A DNA stretch of 41,910 bases from Bacteroidales bacterium (GTDB lineage Bacteria; Bacteroidota; Bacteroidia; Bacteroidales; UBA932), in NCBI GenBank assembly GCA_024398105.1, contig JAKSJP010000022.1, positions 1 to 41,910 of the forward strand, read 5' to 3'. The notes under the pieces were generated by a model, which had not been told where the DNA came from, did not search any database, and saw only the letters and a list, made by a program, of their open reading frames with translations. Below are positions 17,240 through 24,850 of this stretch, piece after piece (positions within the stretch are counted from its first letter, which is position 1; the number at the start of each line of letters is the position of its first letter). The position numbers were made by a program, and so were the translations under genes.

Positions 17240-17635
17240 TTAATAAACGTAGCAAATAACCTCACCACCTACGTTGAGCTCCTTAGCTTCCTTGTCTGTG
17301 ATGACGCCCTTTGATGTTGTGAGAACTGCGATACCGAGTCCGTTGAGTACTCTTGGCATGTCCTTTACATCTACATACTTCCTGAGACCTGGCTTAGAGA
17401 TACGGTCGATACCCTTGATAGCAGGGGTCTTGGTCTGAGGATGGTACTTGAGAGCAATTTTGAGTGTGTTGCTTGGGGTTCCTTCAACTACCTTGTAGCT
17501 AAGGATGTAACCCTTCTCGCAAAGGATCTGTGAGATAGCGACCTTCATCTTTGAAGAAGGCATCTCAACGACCTTCTTACCTGCACGGTAAGCGTTGCGA
17601 ATCCTTGTCAGATAATCTGCAATTGGATCAGTCAT
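17240..17635 (-). CDS. rpsH: 30S ribosomal protein S8
   Basis: 131 aa. MTDPIADYLTRIRNAYRAGKKVVEMPSSKMK and the C-terminal GIAVLTTSKGVITDKEAKELNVGGEVICYVY define S8, which binds 16S helix 21 and in E. coli represses its own operon. It is separated from rpsN by 115 bp with two hairpins, much the longest gap in this cluster and a plausible control point. Confidence 0.98.
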   Translation of the reverse strand: MTDPIADYLTRIRNAYRAGKKVVEMPSSKMKVAISQILCEKGYILSYKVVEGTPSNTLKIALKYHPQTKTPAIKGIDRISKPGLRKYVDVKDMPRVLNGLGIAVLTTSKGVITDKEAKELNVGGEVICYVY

Positions 17636-17656
17636 TTTTTCTGTCTTTTTGGGACC

Positions 17657-17739
17657 GGCGTCATGGACGCCCGATATCCGATTGTTAATAAATAAATAAT
17701 ATGAAAACGAGATCCTTGGCCCTTTCGGGCTCAGGATCT
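17657..17739 (-). promoter_or_regulatory. Two intercistronic hairpins between rpsN and rpsH
   Basis: In RNA (minus-strand) order, a first stem-loop at 17739-17710 pairs AGATCCT with AGGATCT and GCCC with GGGC around a GAAA tetraloop, followed by CGTTTTC. A second at 17671-17657 pairs GGCGTC with GACGCC around a 3-base loop. The other gaps in this cluster are 2-56 bp, so this 115-bp spacer stands out. It could be an attenuator, a processing site or an S8-binding autoregulatory element; only the hairpins are seen. Confidence 0.6.
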
Positions 17740-17750
17740 GTGTTATTCGA

Positions 17751-18020
17751 CTACCAGCTAGCCTTCTTTACGCCTGGGAGAAGACCTGCAGCTGCCATCT
17801 CACGGAACTGGATACGGCTGAGGCCAAAGGCACGCATGTAACCCTTTGGACGGCCTGTGAGAGAGCAACGGTTGTGAAGACGGCAAGCAGCTGAGTTCTT
17901 AGGGAGCTTGTCGAGTGCTACCCAGTCGCCAGCCTCCTTGAGAGCCTGTCTCTTTGCTGCGTACTTTGCAACTAATTTCGCGCGCTTTACCTCGCGAGCC
18001 TTCATTGATTCTTTTGCCAT
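17751..18020 (-). CDS. rpsN: 30S ribosomal protein S14
   Basis: 89 aa, the long zinc-free form (no CxxC pairs). [33 protein letters not shown] and the C-terminal [40 protein letters not shown] are diagnostic. 15 bp after rplE. Confidence 0.98.
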   Translation of the reverse strand: MAKESMKAREVKRAKLVAKYAAKRQALKEAGDWVALDKLPKNSAACRLHNRCSLTGRPKGYMRAFGLSRIQFREMAAAGLLPGVKKASW

Positions 18021-18035
18021 TGTATACGCTTGCTT

Positions 18036-18635
18036 TTAGTTGTTATGCTTCTTGAATGGAAGACCGAATGCCTTGAGAAGTGCGTAGCACTCTTCGTCGG
18101 TCTTTGCTGTTGTCACGAATGTGAGCTCCATTCCGTGGATCTTAGGGTTCTTGTCCATATCGATCTCAGGGAAGATGATCTGCTCCTTGAGGCCGAGTGT
18201 GTAGTTGCCCTGACCGTCCATCTTCTCAGAGATACCGTTGAAGTCACGGATACGTGGGAGAGATACGCGGATGAGCTTCTCGAGGAACTCATACATCTTG
18301 ACGTCACGGAGAGTAACCTTTGTTCCGATAGGCATGCCCTTACGGAGCTTGAAGTTAGAGATATCCTTCTTAGAGCTTGTAACTACAGCCTTCTGTCCTG
18401 CGATGAGTGAGAGCTCCTCTGCAGCCTCCTCAACGAGCTTCTTGTCACCTGTAGCGTCGCCGACACCCTCATTGATGGTGATCTTGACAAGCTTAGGGCA
18501 CTGCATTACAGTAGTGTAAGAGAACTGCTTCACGAGAGCAGGTACAATCTCTTCCTTGTATGTCTTCTTGAGTGTTGGAACGTATCCTTCTGGAAGCGCC
18601 ATTACCTCAACTGGTGCGTTATTCTTCTTTGCCAT
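18036..18635 (-). CDS. rplE: 50S ribosomal protein L5
   Basis: 199 aa, about 15-20 longer than most L5 because of an N-terminal extension ([20 protein letters not shown]). The core begins [30 protein letters not shown] and [20 protein letters not shown] are conserved. Binds 5S rRNA and P-site tRNA. No in-frame ATG nearer the core except the internal Met12, so the shorter start (18602) cannot be excluded. 2 bp after rplX. Confidence 0.96.
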   Translation of the reverse strand: MAKKNNAPVEVMALPEGYVPTLKKTYKEEIVPALVKQFSYTTVMQCPKLVKITINEGVGDATGDKKLVEEAAEELSLIAGQKAVVTSSKKDISNFKLRKGMPIGTKVTLRDVKMYEFLEKLIRVSLPRIRDFNGISEKMDGQGNYTLGLKEQIIFPEIDMDKNPKIHGMELTFVTTAKTDEECYALLKAFGLPFKKHNN

Positions 18636-18637
18636 AA

Positions 18638-18955
18638 TTACTTGATCTCCTCTCCTGACTTCTTAGCGATACGAACCTTCTTGCCGTCTACGGTCTTGTA
18701 ACCAACCTTTGTAGGCTTGTTGGTTGAAGGGTCGATAAGCTGTACATTTGAAATGTGGATAGCAGCCTCCTGCTCAACGATACCACCCTGAGGGTGCTGT
18801 GCGTTTGGCTTGGTGTGCTTCTTAACCATATTGATTCCCTCAATGACAATGCGGTCCTTCTCGCGGACAACCTCGAGTACCTTTCCGGTCTTGCCCTTGT
18901 CATTTCCAGCGTTCACATACACGGTGTCGCCTTTCTTAATGTGAAATTTCTTCAT
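18638..18955 (-). CDS. rplX: 50S ribosomal protein L24
   Basis: 105 aa with a KOW motif: [37 protein letters not shown], then [34 protein letters not shown]. Initiates 23S assembly. 12 bp after rplN. Confidence 0.98.
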   Translation of the reverse strand: MKKFHIKKGDTVYVNAGNDKGKTGKVLEVVREKDRIVIEGINMVKKHTKPNAQHPQGGIVEQEAAIHISNVQLIDPSTNKPTKVGYKTVDGKKVRIAKKSGEEIK

Positions 18956-18967
18956 GATTCTTGAATT

Positions 18968-19333
18968 TTAGAGGACCTCCGGTGCCAGTGAAACAACTTT
19001 CATATAATTCTCACGCAGCTCTCTGGCAACTGGGCCAAAGATACGTGTTCCACGAAGCTCACCTGCGTTGTTGAGAAGAACGCATGCGTTATCGTCGAAA
19101 CGGATGTATGAACCATCTGGTCTGCGGATCTCTTTCTTTGTGCGGACTACTACAGCCTTTGAGACTGAGCCCTTCTTAGCGTCACCACCAGGGATAGCGC
19201 TCTTAACTGCAACGACGATCTTGTCACCTACAGTAGCATAACGGTGGTGGGTACCTCCCAGAACGCGGATGCAGAGTACTTCCTTTGCACCGCTGTTATC
19301 AGCCACCTGTAAACGTGTTTCCTGCTGTATCAT
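18968..19333 (-). CDS. rplN: 50S ribosomal protein L14
   Basis: 121 aa. [27 protein letters not shown] is the L14 N-terminus, with [28 protein letters not shown] near the C-terminus. Forms part of an intersubunit bridge. 3 bp after rpsQ. Confidence 0.98.
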   Translation of the reverse strand: MIQQETRLQVADNSGAKEVLCIRVLGGTHHRYATVGDKIVVAVKSAIPGGDAKKGSVSKAVVVRTKKEIRRPDGSYIRFDDNACVLLNNAGELRGTRIFGPVARELRENYMKVVSLAPEVL

Positions 19334-19336
19334 CTC

Positions 19337-19591
19337 TTACTTGACTTTTTCTACGATTTCTACTAATCTCCACCTCTTGGTCTTGCTGAGCGGACGTGTC
19401 TCCATGATACGTACTGTATCGCCCTCGCTGCACTCGTTCTTTGCATCCTCTGCAACGAACTTGGTGGTCTTCTTCACGAACTTGCCGTAAATTGGGTGCT
19501 TCTCTCTAGCCTCAGTTGCAACGACAATAGTCTTATCCATCTTGTTGCTGACTACAACACCGATTCTTTCCTTACGAAGATTTCTTTCCAT
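19337..19591 (-). CDS. rpsQ: 30S ribosomal protein S17
   Basis: 84 aa OB-fold protein. [40 protein letters not shown] and [29 protein letters not shown] are diagnostic. 19 bp after rpmC. Confidence 0.98.
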   Translation of the reverse strand: MERNLRKERIGVVVSNKMDKTIVVATEAREKHPIYGKFVKKTTKFVAEDAKNECSEGDTVRIMETRPLSKTKRWRLVEIVEKVK

Positions 19592-19610
19592 AAAGCTATC
19601 TCTCTTCTAA

Positions 19611-19808
19611 TTAGTTCTGTTCATTCTGCTTCTGAGCGAGGACTGTCATCATGCGAGCGATGTCGCGACGAAGCTTCTTGATCTCAGATGTGTTTTCCAA
19701 TGGAGAGACAGCATGGTTGATCTTCATTGTATCAAGGTTTGCCTTTTCTACTCCGATGCGGTCCTGCAGATCTGCAATGGACATTTCGCGTACTTCAGAA
19801 ATTTTCAT
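19611..19808 (-). CDS. rpmC: 50S ribosomal protein L29
   Basis: 65 aa, two-helix coiled hairpin. MKISEVREMSIADLQDRIGVEKANLDTMKINHAVSPLENTSEIKKLRRDIARMMTVL matches L29. Located at the tunnel exit. 20 bp after rplP. Confidence 0.96.
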   Translation of the reverse strand: MKISEVREMSIADLQDRIGVEKANLDTMKINHAVSPLENTSEIKKLRRDIARMMTVLAQKQNEQN

Positions 19809-19828
19809 TTGTTCTCTTCCATTAAATT

Positions 19829-20248
19829 TTATTCAACATAGTCCCTGCGAACGATGAACTTCGTAGCTACAGGAAGCTTGTGAGATGCAAGACGCATTGC
19901 CTCTCTTGCGATCTCGAGGGATACGCCCTCAGCCTCAAAGAGGATACGGCCTGGAGTGATAGGGCAGACAAATCCCTGAGGATCACCCTTACCCTTACCC
20001 ATACGGGTTGAAAGAGGCTTCTTGGTGATTGGCTTAGCAGGGAAGACCCTGATCCAGATCTGACCTTCACGGTTCATACGACGTGAGATTGCCTGACGAG
20101 CTGCCTCGATCTGCTGTGCTGTAAGCCAGCAGTTCTCAAGGTTCTTGAGACCGAAAGAACCGAAGGCGAGCTGGTTTCCTCTCTGCGAGTTACCTTTCAT
20201 GCGGCCCTTCTGTTCTCTTCTGAACTTGGTTTTCTTTGGCTGTAACAT
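19829..20248 (-). CDS. rplP: 50S ribosomal protein L16 (first gene of the split cluster)
   Basis: 139 aa from the ATG at 20248 ([20 protein letters not shown]), the usual L16 N-terminus. The frame is open to 20326, but those 26 extra codons lie in the leader and partly match no L16, so they are rejected. Conserved: [38 protein letters not shown] and [21 protein letters not shown]. In nearly all bacteria L16 directly follows rpsC; here rpsC is 10.7 kb away and L16 has its own promoter (20339-20346) and a leader of about 85 bases. Confidence 0.97.
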   Translation of the reverse strand: MLQPKKTKFRREQKGRMKGNSQRGNQLAFGSFGLKNLENCWLTAQQIEAARQAISRRMNREGQIWIRVFPAKPITKKPLSTRMGKGKGDPQGFVCPITPGRILFEAEGVSLEIAREAMRLASHKLPVATKFIVRRDYVE

Positions 20249-20338
20249 TGCTGTATTACTTTTAAATATTTTGCAAATTCTACCTAAATAATTGAGTTTC
20301 AGCTGGTTGGGCGTACTTGTCCCCAATTTTTAGGAATG

Positions 20339-20346
20339 CAAAGTTA
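20339..20346 (-). promoter_or_regulatory. -7 box of the rplP (L16-L17 operon) promoter
   Basis: Minus-strand TAACTTTG fits TAnnTTTG. A TTTTG lies about 17 bases further upstream, a little closer than the usual 19. The transcript would start near 20332 and run through 22 ribosomal and associated genes to the terminator at 9541-9574. It is direct support that the cut ribosomal cluster is transcribed from a new start. Confidence 0.75.
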
Positions 20347-20536
20347 CGAAAAAATTCGGAAAACAAAACATTTTTTACAAAATTTTTAACACTTTTTGAC
20401 ACAGATTTCTGATAGTCATCTCACGCATTTTCAGCGAGTTACGCACATTGTGCAAAAAAAGTTCGACGAATTTTCGACATCGGCTCGACATAGCTAAATG
20501 AGGCAAGGAAATTGCTGTTGAATGACAGAAAATAGT

Positions 20537-20544
20537 TAGATTTG
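20537..20544 (+). promoter_or_regulatory. -7 box of the DUF4294 gene promoter
   Basis: TAGATTTG fits TAnnTTTG and ends 8 bases before the ATG at 20553, implying a very short leader. Candidate TTG boxes lie 16 and 22 bases upstream (20518-20520, 20512-20514); neither has ideal spacing. The 304-bp gap 20249-20552 holds this promoter, the divergent rplP promoter and an AT-rich stretch, nothing else recognised. Confidence 0.55.
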
Positions 20545-20552
20545 CAATCACC

Positions 20553-21341
20553 ATGAACAAGGTCCTCCATATCATCTATGCGTGCGCGCTCGTGCTTGCC
20601 TGCTGTCTTCCGGCATCTGCCCAGACGGTCAGGGAGGAATCCAAGTTCGTCTACAAGATGCCCAAGGACGGCAACAACTACATGCGCTACCTCGTCGAGA
20701 ACGGGGACACCGTCTATGTCGCCACGATCAAGGCTGCAGTCAAGTACGCCAACGGAAGGGGACGCGACTGGCGCAAGGAGAACAGGATGGTCCACAACTT
20801 CGGCAAGACCTACCCCTACGCCCTCGAGGCGAAGAGGCTGATGGCCGAGGTCGACGCGACGATCGAGGGACAGAACCTCCAGAAGCGCAAGAGGGACAGG
20901 TATATCAACACCATACAGTCCGACCTTCTTGACAAATACGAGCCTGTCCTCAGGAACATGACCGTCACCCAGGGCAAGGTCCTCATCAAGCTGATCGGCA
21001 GAGAGACCGGACTCACCCCGTACGAGATCATCCATGACTACAAGAACGGCATGGCCGCAGGCACCTGGCAGGGCATAGCGAAGCTTTTCGGCGGCGACCT
21101 GAAGAAAGAGTACGACCCGAAGGGCGAGGACAGGATCCTCGAGGAACTTGTCAAGAAATGGGAGGCGGGCGAATACCCTATGCTGTACATGTCGATCTTC
21201 GGCCGCTATCCGGAGATCCCGGACGTGAACGCTAGGCCTGAAAAGAAGAGACAGTCAGACTCTGCCCGTCAAACACAGCGTAAGGAGAAGAATCCATCCA
21301 ATCCTTCAAAATCAGGAAATCAGCGCCGGAAGGCAAAGTAA
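20553..21341 (+). CDS. DUF4294 family exported protein
   Basis: 262 aa with a cleavable signal peptide (residues 1-23, ending LPASA-QT). The body carries NGDTVYVATIKAAVKYANGRGRDWRKENRMVHNFGKTYPYALEAKRL and DRYINTIQSDLLDKYEPVLRNMTVTQGKVLIKLIGRETG, the DUF4294 pattern restricted to Bacteroidetes. Function unknown; periplasmic or exported. The final 35 residues are a polar, basic, low-complexity tail (KKRQSDSARQTQRKEKNPSNPSKSGNQRRKAK-like) encoded entirely where the gene overlaps the 3' end of lpxH on the other strand (21232-21341). Confidence 0.85.
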   Translation: MNKVLHIIYACALVLACCLPASAQTVREESKFVYKMPKDGNNYMRYLVENGDTVYVATIKAAVKYANGRGRDWRKENRMVHNFGKTYPYALEAKRLMAEVDATIEGQNLQKRKRDRYINTIQSDLLDKYEPVLRNMTVTQGKVLIKLIGRETGLTPYEIIHDYKNGMAAGTWQGIAKLFGGDLKKEYDPKGEDRILEELVKKWEAGEYPMLYMSIFGRYPEIPDVNARPEKKRQSDSARQTQRKEKNPSNPSKSGNQRRKAK

Positions 21342-21975
21342 GACGCACGGAAGCGTGGAAATGGCCATAGACGAAATGGTCCACCTTCTGCTGCCTTGAA
21401 ACTTCCTCGGAATACTTATAGAGCGGCTCGTCCGCATCTCGGAAGACGTACTCCACGTTCTTCGCCAGACGGCTGTTCTTCGACCACCCGGTCCCGAGAC
21501 GGTAGGCCAGCCATGGATGGAGGCACGAGAACGCCCTCTGTAGGAACCGGTTATGGAACATCCAGCGCATCGCCTTGTAAGAACGCATTCCCTCGCCGAG
21601 ACCGTCACCATGGCCAAGATAGAAGCACCGGCCGTTGATCATGGTACCCTGGGGCTGCTCCGTCACTTCGATTCCGAGGCTCTGGAGATAGCTGTAGCAC
21701 CAGATGTCGTGGTTGCCGGGGATGAGATGGACCTTGACGCCTGCGTCGACAAGGTCTGTCAGAGCCGCAAGGACGCGGACATAGCCGCGCGGGACGACGT
21801 CACGGTACTCATACCAGAAATCCCAGATGTCGCCGAGCATCCAGAGAGCCTCTGTCTGCTGGGCCGGGATGGAGCGGAGAAAGGCCACGAAACGGGCCTC
21901 GCGGTCCGCCGGGTCCTTCACGTCGAGGCCGAGATGTACGTCTGAGACGAAATATGCCAAGCTGCGTCCAGCCAT
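21232..21975 (-). CDS. lpxH: UDP-2,3-diacylglucosamine diphosphatase (LpxH-type)
   Basis: 247 aa calcineurin-like phosphoesterase that makes lipid X in lipid A synthesis. Metal motifs in order: D12/H14 (SDVHLG), D49 (LGDIWDFW), N88/H89 (PGNHDIW), H122 (LGHGDG), H205 and H207 (YGHFH). Its C-terminal SPYAVFDGQSL is conserved in the Bacteroidetes family, which supports the reading into the overlap with the convergent DUF4294 gene. It begins 1 base after the uppP stop, so it is the last gene of ftsX-DUF3098-uppP-lpxH. Confidence 0.93.
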   Translation of the reverse strand: MAGRSLAYFVSDVHLGLDVKDPADREARFVAFLRSIPAQQTEALWMLGDIWDFWYEYRDVVPRGYVRVLAALTDLVDAGVKVHLIPGNHDIWCYSYLQSLGIEVTEQPQGTMINGRCFYLGHGDGLGEGMRSYKAMRWMFHNRFLQRAFSCLHPWLAYRLGTGWSKNSRLAKNVEYVFRDADEPLYKYSEEVSRQQKVDHFVYGHFHASVRLTLPSGADFLILKDWMDSSPYAVFDGQSLTVSSFQA

Positions 21976-21976
21976 T

Positions 21977-22804
21977 CTATCTGAGGAAAAGAAGGATCAC
22001 CACCGCTACGGCTGCGCAGTAGAGCGCGAACCATGTAAGCTTCGCTTTCTTCACGATAGCGACCATCGCCTTGCAGGCGAAGAGTCCTGAGAAGAAGGCG
22101 GCGAGAGCGCCTATGACAAGAGCGGCGGCGCCTACGCCTGGACCGGCTGCGGCCTCGCCTGTGGCCATGTCAAGAAGGTCGAGCATCTGCTCACCCACGA
22201 TAGGGACGAGGACCATGAGGAACGAGAACTGGGCCATCACCTCGCGCTTGACGCCGCAGATAAGACCTGTGGCGATGGTGGTGCCGCTACGCGAGAGACC
22301 TGGAGCCACAGCGAACGACTGGCCGAAGCCGACCACGAGGGCCTGCCAGAACGAGATGCCGTTCCTGTGGTTACCTACGCTCTCCTTGACGTTCTTTGCG
22401 AAGAAAGAGAACTTGTCGGAAAGGAAGAGCAGACAGGCGGTCACGAGGAGGCAGATGGCTACCGTCGTCAGGTCTTCGCCGAACAGGGCTTCAACCTGGT
22501 CCTTGAGCAGGAGACCGACGATGGCGATAGGTACCATGGACACGACAAGTTTGCAGACGTAGTCCGTCTCGTCGTTGTACCTGAACTTCAGAAGGCCCTG
22601 GAGAAGCTTCCAGATCGCGCCCCAGAAGACGACGACCGTACTGAGGACGGTCGCGAAATGTACCGCAACGGTGAAGTCGAGGAAACCCTCGGGGTCCGCG
22701 CCGAGCAGCTCGCGGAAGATCATGAGATGTCCACTGCTGCTGACCGGAAGGAATTCAGTAAGTCCCTGGACGATTCCAAGGATAAGTGCCTGCCACCAAT
22801 CCAT
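21977..22804 (-). CDS. uppP: Undecaprenyl-diphosphatase
   Basis: 275 aa polytopic membrane protein of the BacA/UppP family, which dephosphorylates undecaprenyl pyrophosphate to recycle the lipid carrier for peptidoglycan and O-antigen. Both catalytic motifs are intact: GLTEFLPVSSSGHL (14-27, with E17) and PGLSRSGTTIATG (168-180). About seven or eight hydrophobic helices. It carries a copy of GGTACCATGG antisense to the coding strand (22530-22539). 3 bp after the DUF3098 gene. Confidence 0.96.
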   Translation of the reverse strand: MDWWQALILGIVQGLTEFLPVSSSGHLMIFRELLGADPEGFLDFTVAVHFATVLSTVVVFWGAIWKLLQGLLKFRYNDETDYVCKLVVSMVPIAIVGLLLKDQVEALFGEDLTTVAICLLVTACLLFLSDKFSFFAKNVKESVGNHRNGISFWQALVVGFGQSFAVAPGLSRSGTTIATGLICGVKREVMAQFSFLMVLVPIVGEQMLDLLDMATGEAAAGPGVGAAALVIGALAAFFSGLFACKAMVAIVKKAKLTWFALYCAAVAVVILLFLR

Positions 22805-22807
22805 ATC

Positions 22808-23050
22808 CTACCTGTTTTTCTTGAAGAGGCCCATGATGGCCACTATTTCGATAATGATTCCGCAGATGATCACGACCGGAGCAGCCACGAGCCTCCTGAA
22901 GTCGAACATCTTCTGGCTGAAGACAGCCGGATCGTCGCTGCCGCCGCCCATGAGGAGGATATATCCTGCGATCATGACCAGAAGGCCGATCACCAGGAAC
23001 CTCAGGCCCTTGCGGGTCACGGGCATGTTTCCATTCTCTTTCTTTTCCAT
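22808..23050 (-). CDS. DUF3098 family small membrane protein
   Basis: 80 aa with two helices (about 17-34 and 55-75) separated by MGGGSDDPAVFSQKMFDFRRLVAAPVV, the DUF3098 signature (GGGSxDP...F.FRR..VAP). Found in Bacteroidetes between ftsX and uppP, as here. Function unknown; the neighbourhood suggests an envelope or division role. 4 bp after ftsX. Confidence 0.88.
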   Translation of the reverse strand: MEKKENGNMPVTRKGLRFLVIGLLVMIAGYILLMGGGSDDPAVFSQKMFDFRRLVAAPVVIICGIIIEIVAIMGLFKKNR

Positions 23051-23054
23051 AGTC

Positions 23055-23936
23055 CTAATAATATAATTCGTCCTTTCCGAGGGAGACGAGCCTGTTTACG
23101 ACAAGATAGGTGCTGAGCACACAGATGACGACACCCGCCACGAGTACGATGCCCATCACGAGGAGCAGCATCTCAAGCCTGAAGATCTCGAACAGCTGCA
23201 CGAACTGGGTCTTCACGAAGAAGAGCACTCCAAGAAGCATCAGGATGGCGATGAAGCCCGAGAAGAGTCCCATCAGGGCCGCCCTTGCGAGGAACGGTCC
23301 ACGGATGAAGGCGCGGGTCGCACCGACGAGCTTCATTGTATGGACGGTGAAGCGCTTGTCATAGAATCCAAGACGCATCGTATTGCCTATCAGCACGTAG
23401 GAGATGAACATCAGCAACGCGATGAAGATCGCGATCACCAGTGAGATCTTGCTGAGGTTCGCGTTCAGGGTATCGATCAGCGACTGCTGGTAGACGACCT
23501 CGTCGACGACGTCGAATCCCTCCATCAGACGCTTCTCGACCGCCTTTACCGCCTCCGGAGAGACGAAGTCGGCATTGAGCGTCAGGTTGACGGAGACTGG
23601 GATAGGCGAGGTCTCGAACACCTTGAGGAAATCCTCTCCGAGCATCTTGACCATCTCGGCCTCACCCCTTTCCCGGGACACGAACTCGGTGCTGTGGACA
23701 AAGTCCATGGTATCCAGCTGCTCAGTGAAGGCCATGGCATCCGCCTCCGACACTTCCGGCTTCATCATGACGCTGACGGTCATGTTCTCCTTGAAATAGT
23801 CGGACACGCTCTTGGTATTCACCAGGAGCATGCTTCCCACTCCCACGAGGAGCAGGACAAGCGATATGCTGACTACCGACGAAAGATACGCATTCGCCAG
23901 TCGTTTTCTGATTATTCTGTTTTCAGTTCTGGACAT
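23055..23936 (-). CDS. ftsX: Cell division protein FtsX (ABC transporter permease-like)
   Basis: 293 aa from the ATG at 23936. One N-terminal helix (LSSVVSISLVLLLVGVGSMLLV), a periplasmic domain to about residue 160, then three more helices ending LVMGIVLVAGVVICVLSTYLVV: the four-TM FtsX plan. FtsX with the ATPase FtsE controls cell-wall hydrolases at division; ftsE is not adjacent. A TTG at 23957 would add seven residues, but it overlaps the -7 promoter box (23955-23962), so it cannot be on the mRNA. Confidence 0.92.
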   Translation of the reverse strand: MSRTENRIIRKRLANAYLSSVVSISLVLLLVGVGSMLLVNTKSVSDYFKENMTVSVMMKPEVSEADAMAFTEQLDTMDFVHSTEFVSRERGEAEMVKMLGEDFLKVFETSPIPVSVNLTLNADFVSPEAVKAVEKRLMEGFDVVDEVVYQQSLIDTLNANLSKISLVIAIFIALLMFISYVLIGNTMRLGFYDKRFTVHTMKLVGATRAFIRGPFLARAALMGLFSGFIAILMLLGVLFFVKTQFVQLFEIFRLEMLLLVMGIVLVAGVVICVLSTYLVVNRLVSLGKDELYY

Positions 23937-23954
23937 ACTCCACCAAATTGACTC

Positions 23955-23962
23955 CAAAGATA
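23955..23962 (-). promoter_or_regulatory. -7 box of the ftsX-DUF3098-uppP-lpxH promoter
   Basis: Minus-strand TATCTTTG fits TAnnTTTG; a TTG lies 17 bases upstream (23980-23982). It fixes the ftsX start at 23936 rather than 23957. Confidence 0.65.
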
Positions 23963-23992
23963 GTGAAATATAAAAATATCAAAAATTTTTCT

Positions 23993-24000
23993 TAATTTTG
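23993..24000 (+). promoter_or_regulatory. -7 box of the GT5-like/DUF4270 promoter
   Basis: TAATTTTG fits TAnnTTTG, 29 bases before the ATG at 24030. No clear -33 TTG at the expected distance; the region is strongly AT-rich. Divergent from the ftsX promoter, 30 bases apart. Confidence 0.55.
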
Positions 24001-24029
24001 CATGTTATAAATATAGATAGGTAAAAAAT

Positions 24030-24845
24030 ATGGGAGAGACACCTAAAAAAGTACTTTTCGTCAATTCTGAGATATTCCCTTACCTTCCGGAAAGCCACGA
24101 GGCCAACATAGGAAGATACCTTCCACAGGGTATCCAGGAAAGAAAGAAGGAGATCCGATCATTCATGCCGAGATATGGTTGCATCAATGAAAGGAAGAAC
24201 CAGCTTCACGAAGTAATACGCCTTTCTGGAATCAATATCATCATCAACGAAGTCGACAGACCGCTTGTAATCAAGGTCGCATCAATATCCGCTGCCAGGA
24301 TGCAGGTCTATTTCATTGACAACGAGGACTATTTCCGCCGCAAGACTACCTTCAGGGACGAGGACGGCAACTTCTATGCGGACAACGCCGAGAGGGCCGT
24401 ATTCTTCGCAAGAGGAGTTCTCGAGACCGTCAAGAAGCTGCGTTGGGCTCCGGATATCATCCACTGCCACGGATGGATCTCCCACATCCTCCCTGTCTAT
24501 CTCAAGAAAGCATACAAGGACGACCCTATCTTCGCGTCAAGCAAAGTCGTCCTCTCACTCTACAACGATACTCCGGCCCAGTTCGCAGCTGACTTCCAGA
24601 ACCTGGCACGCTACGCAGGCGTAGAGGACAAGGACCTCGAGCTTCTGGCAGACCCTACTGGCATAAATCTTGCGAAAACAGCAGCACTGCAGAGCGACGG
24701 TATCATCCTTGCCGACCAGGACGTGGACAAGGAGATCGTCTCTTTCTGCGAAGGTCTTTCCACACCGCTCCTCAAGTACGATGTAAAGGCAATGGAGGAC
24801 GGCACCTGGATTGACGGGTATAACGCATTTTACGATCAGATTTAA
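24030..24845 (+). CDS. Standalone glycogen/starch-synthase (GT5) N-domain-like protein
   Basis: 271 aa, the size of the N-terminal half of GlgA only. It shows the fold landmarks: KVLFVNSEIFPYLPES at the start, MPRYGCINERKN, VYFIDNEDYFRRKTTFRDEDGNFYADNAERAVFFARGVLE, and WAPDIIHCHGWISHILPVYLK. However, the ADP-glucose motif K-x-G-G-L near the N-terminus is absent (the segment reads YLPESHEANIGRYLP), the HxHDW aspartate is glycine, and the C-terminal GT1-type half is missing. It is therefore unlikely to be a working glycogen synthase; families of this size are usually annotated as such in Bacteroidetes. It forms a two-gene unit with the DUF4270 lipoprotein, 5 bp downstream. Confidence 0.82.
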   Translation: MGETPKKVLFVNSEIFPYLPESHEANIGRYLPQGIQERKKEIRSFMPRYGCINERKNQLHEVIRLSGINIIINEVDRPLVIKVASISAARMQVYFIDNEDYFRRKTTFRDEDGNFYADNAERAVFFARGVLETVKKLRWAPDIIHCHGWISHILPVYLKKAYKDDPIFASSKVVLSLYNDTPAQFAADFQNLARYAGVEDKDLELLADPTGINLAKTAALQSDGIILADQDVDKEIVSFCEGLSTPLLKYDVKAMEDGTWIDGYNAFYDQI

Positions 24846-24850
24846 CTAAG

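Noticed and set aside
20249-20326. N-terminal extension of L16
   Set aside because: [13 protein letters not shown] is the known L16 start; the 26 upstream codons lie in the leader.
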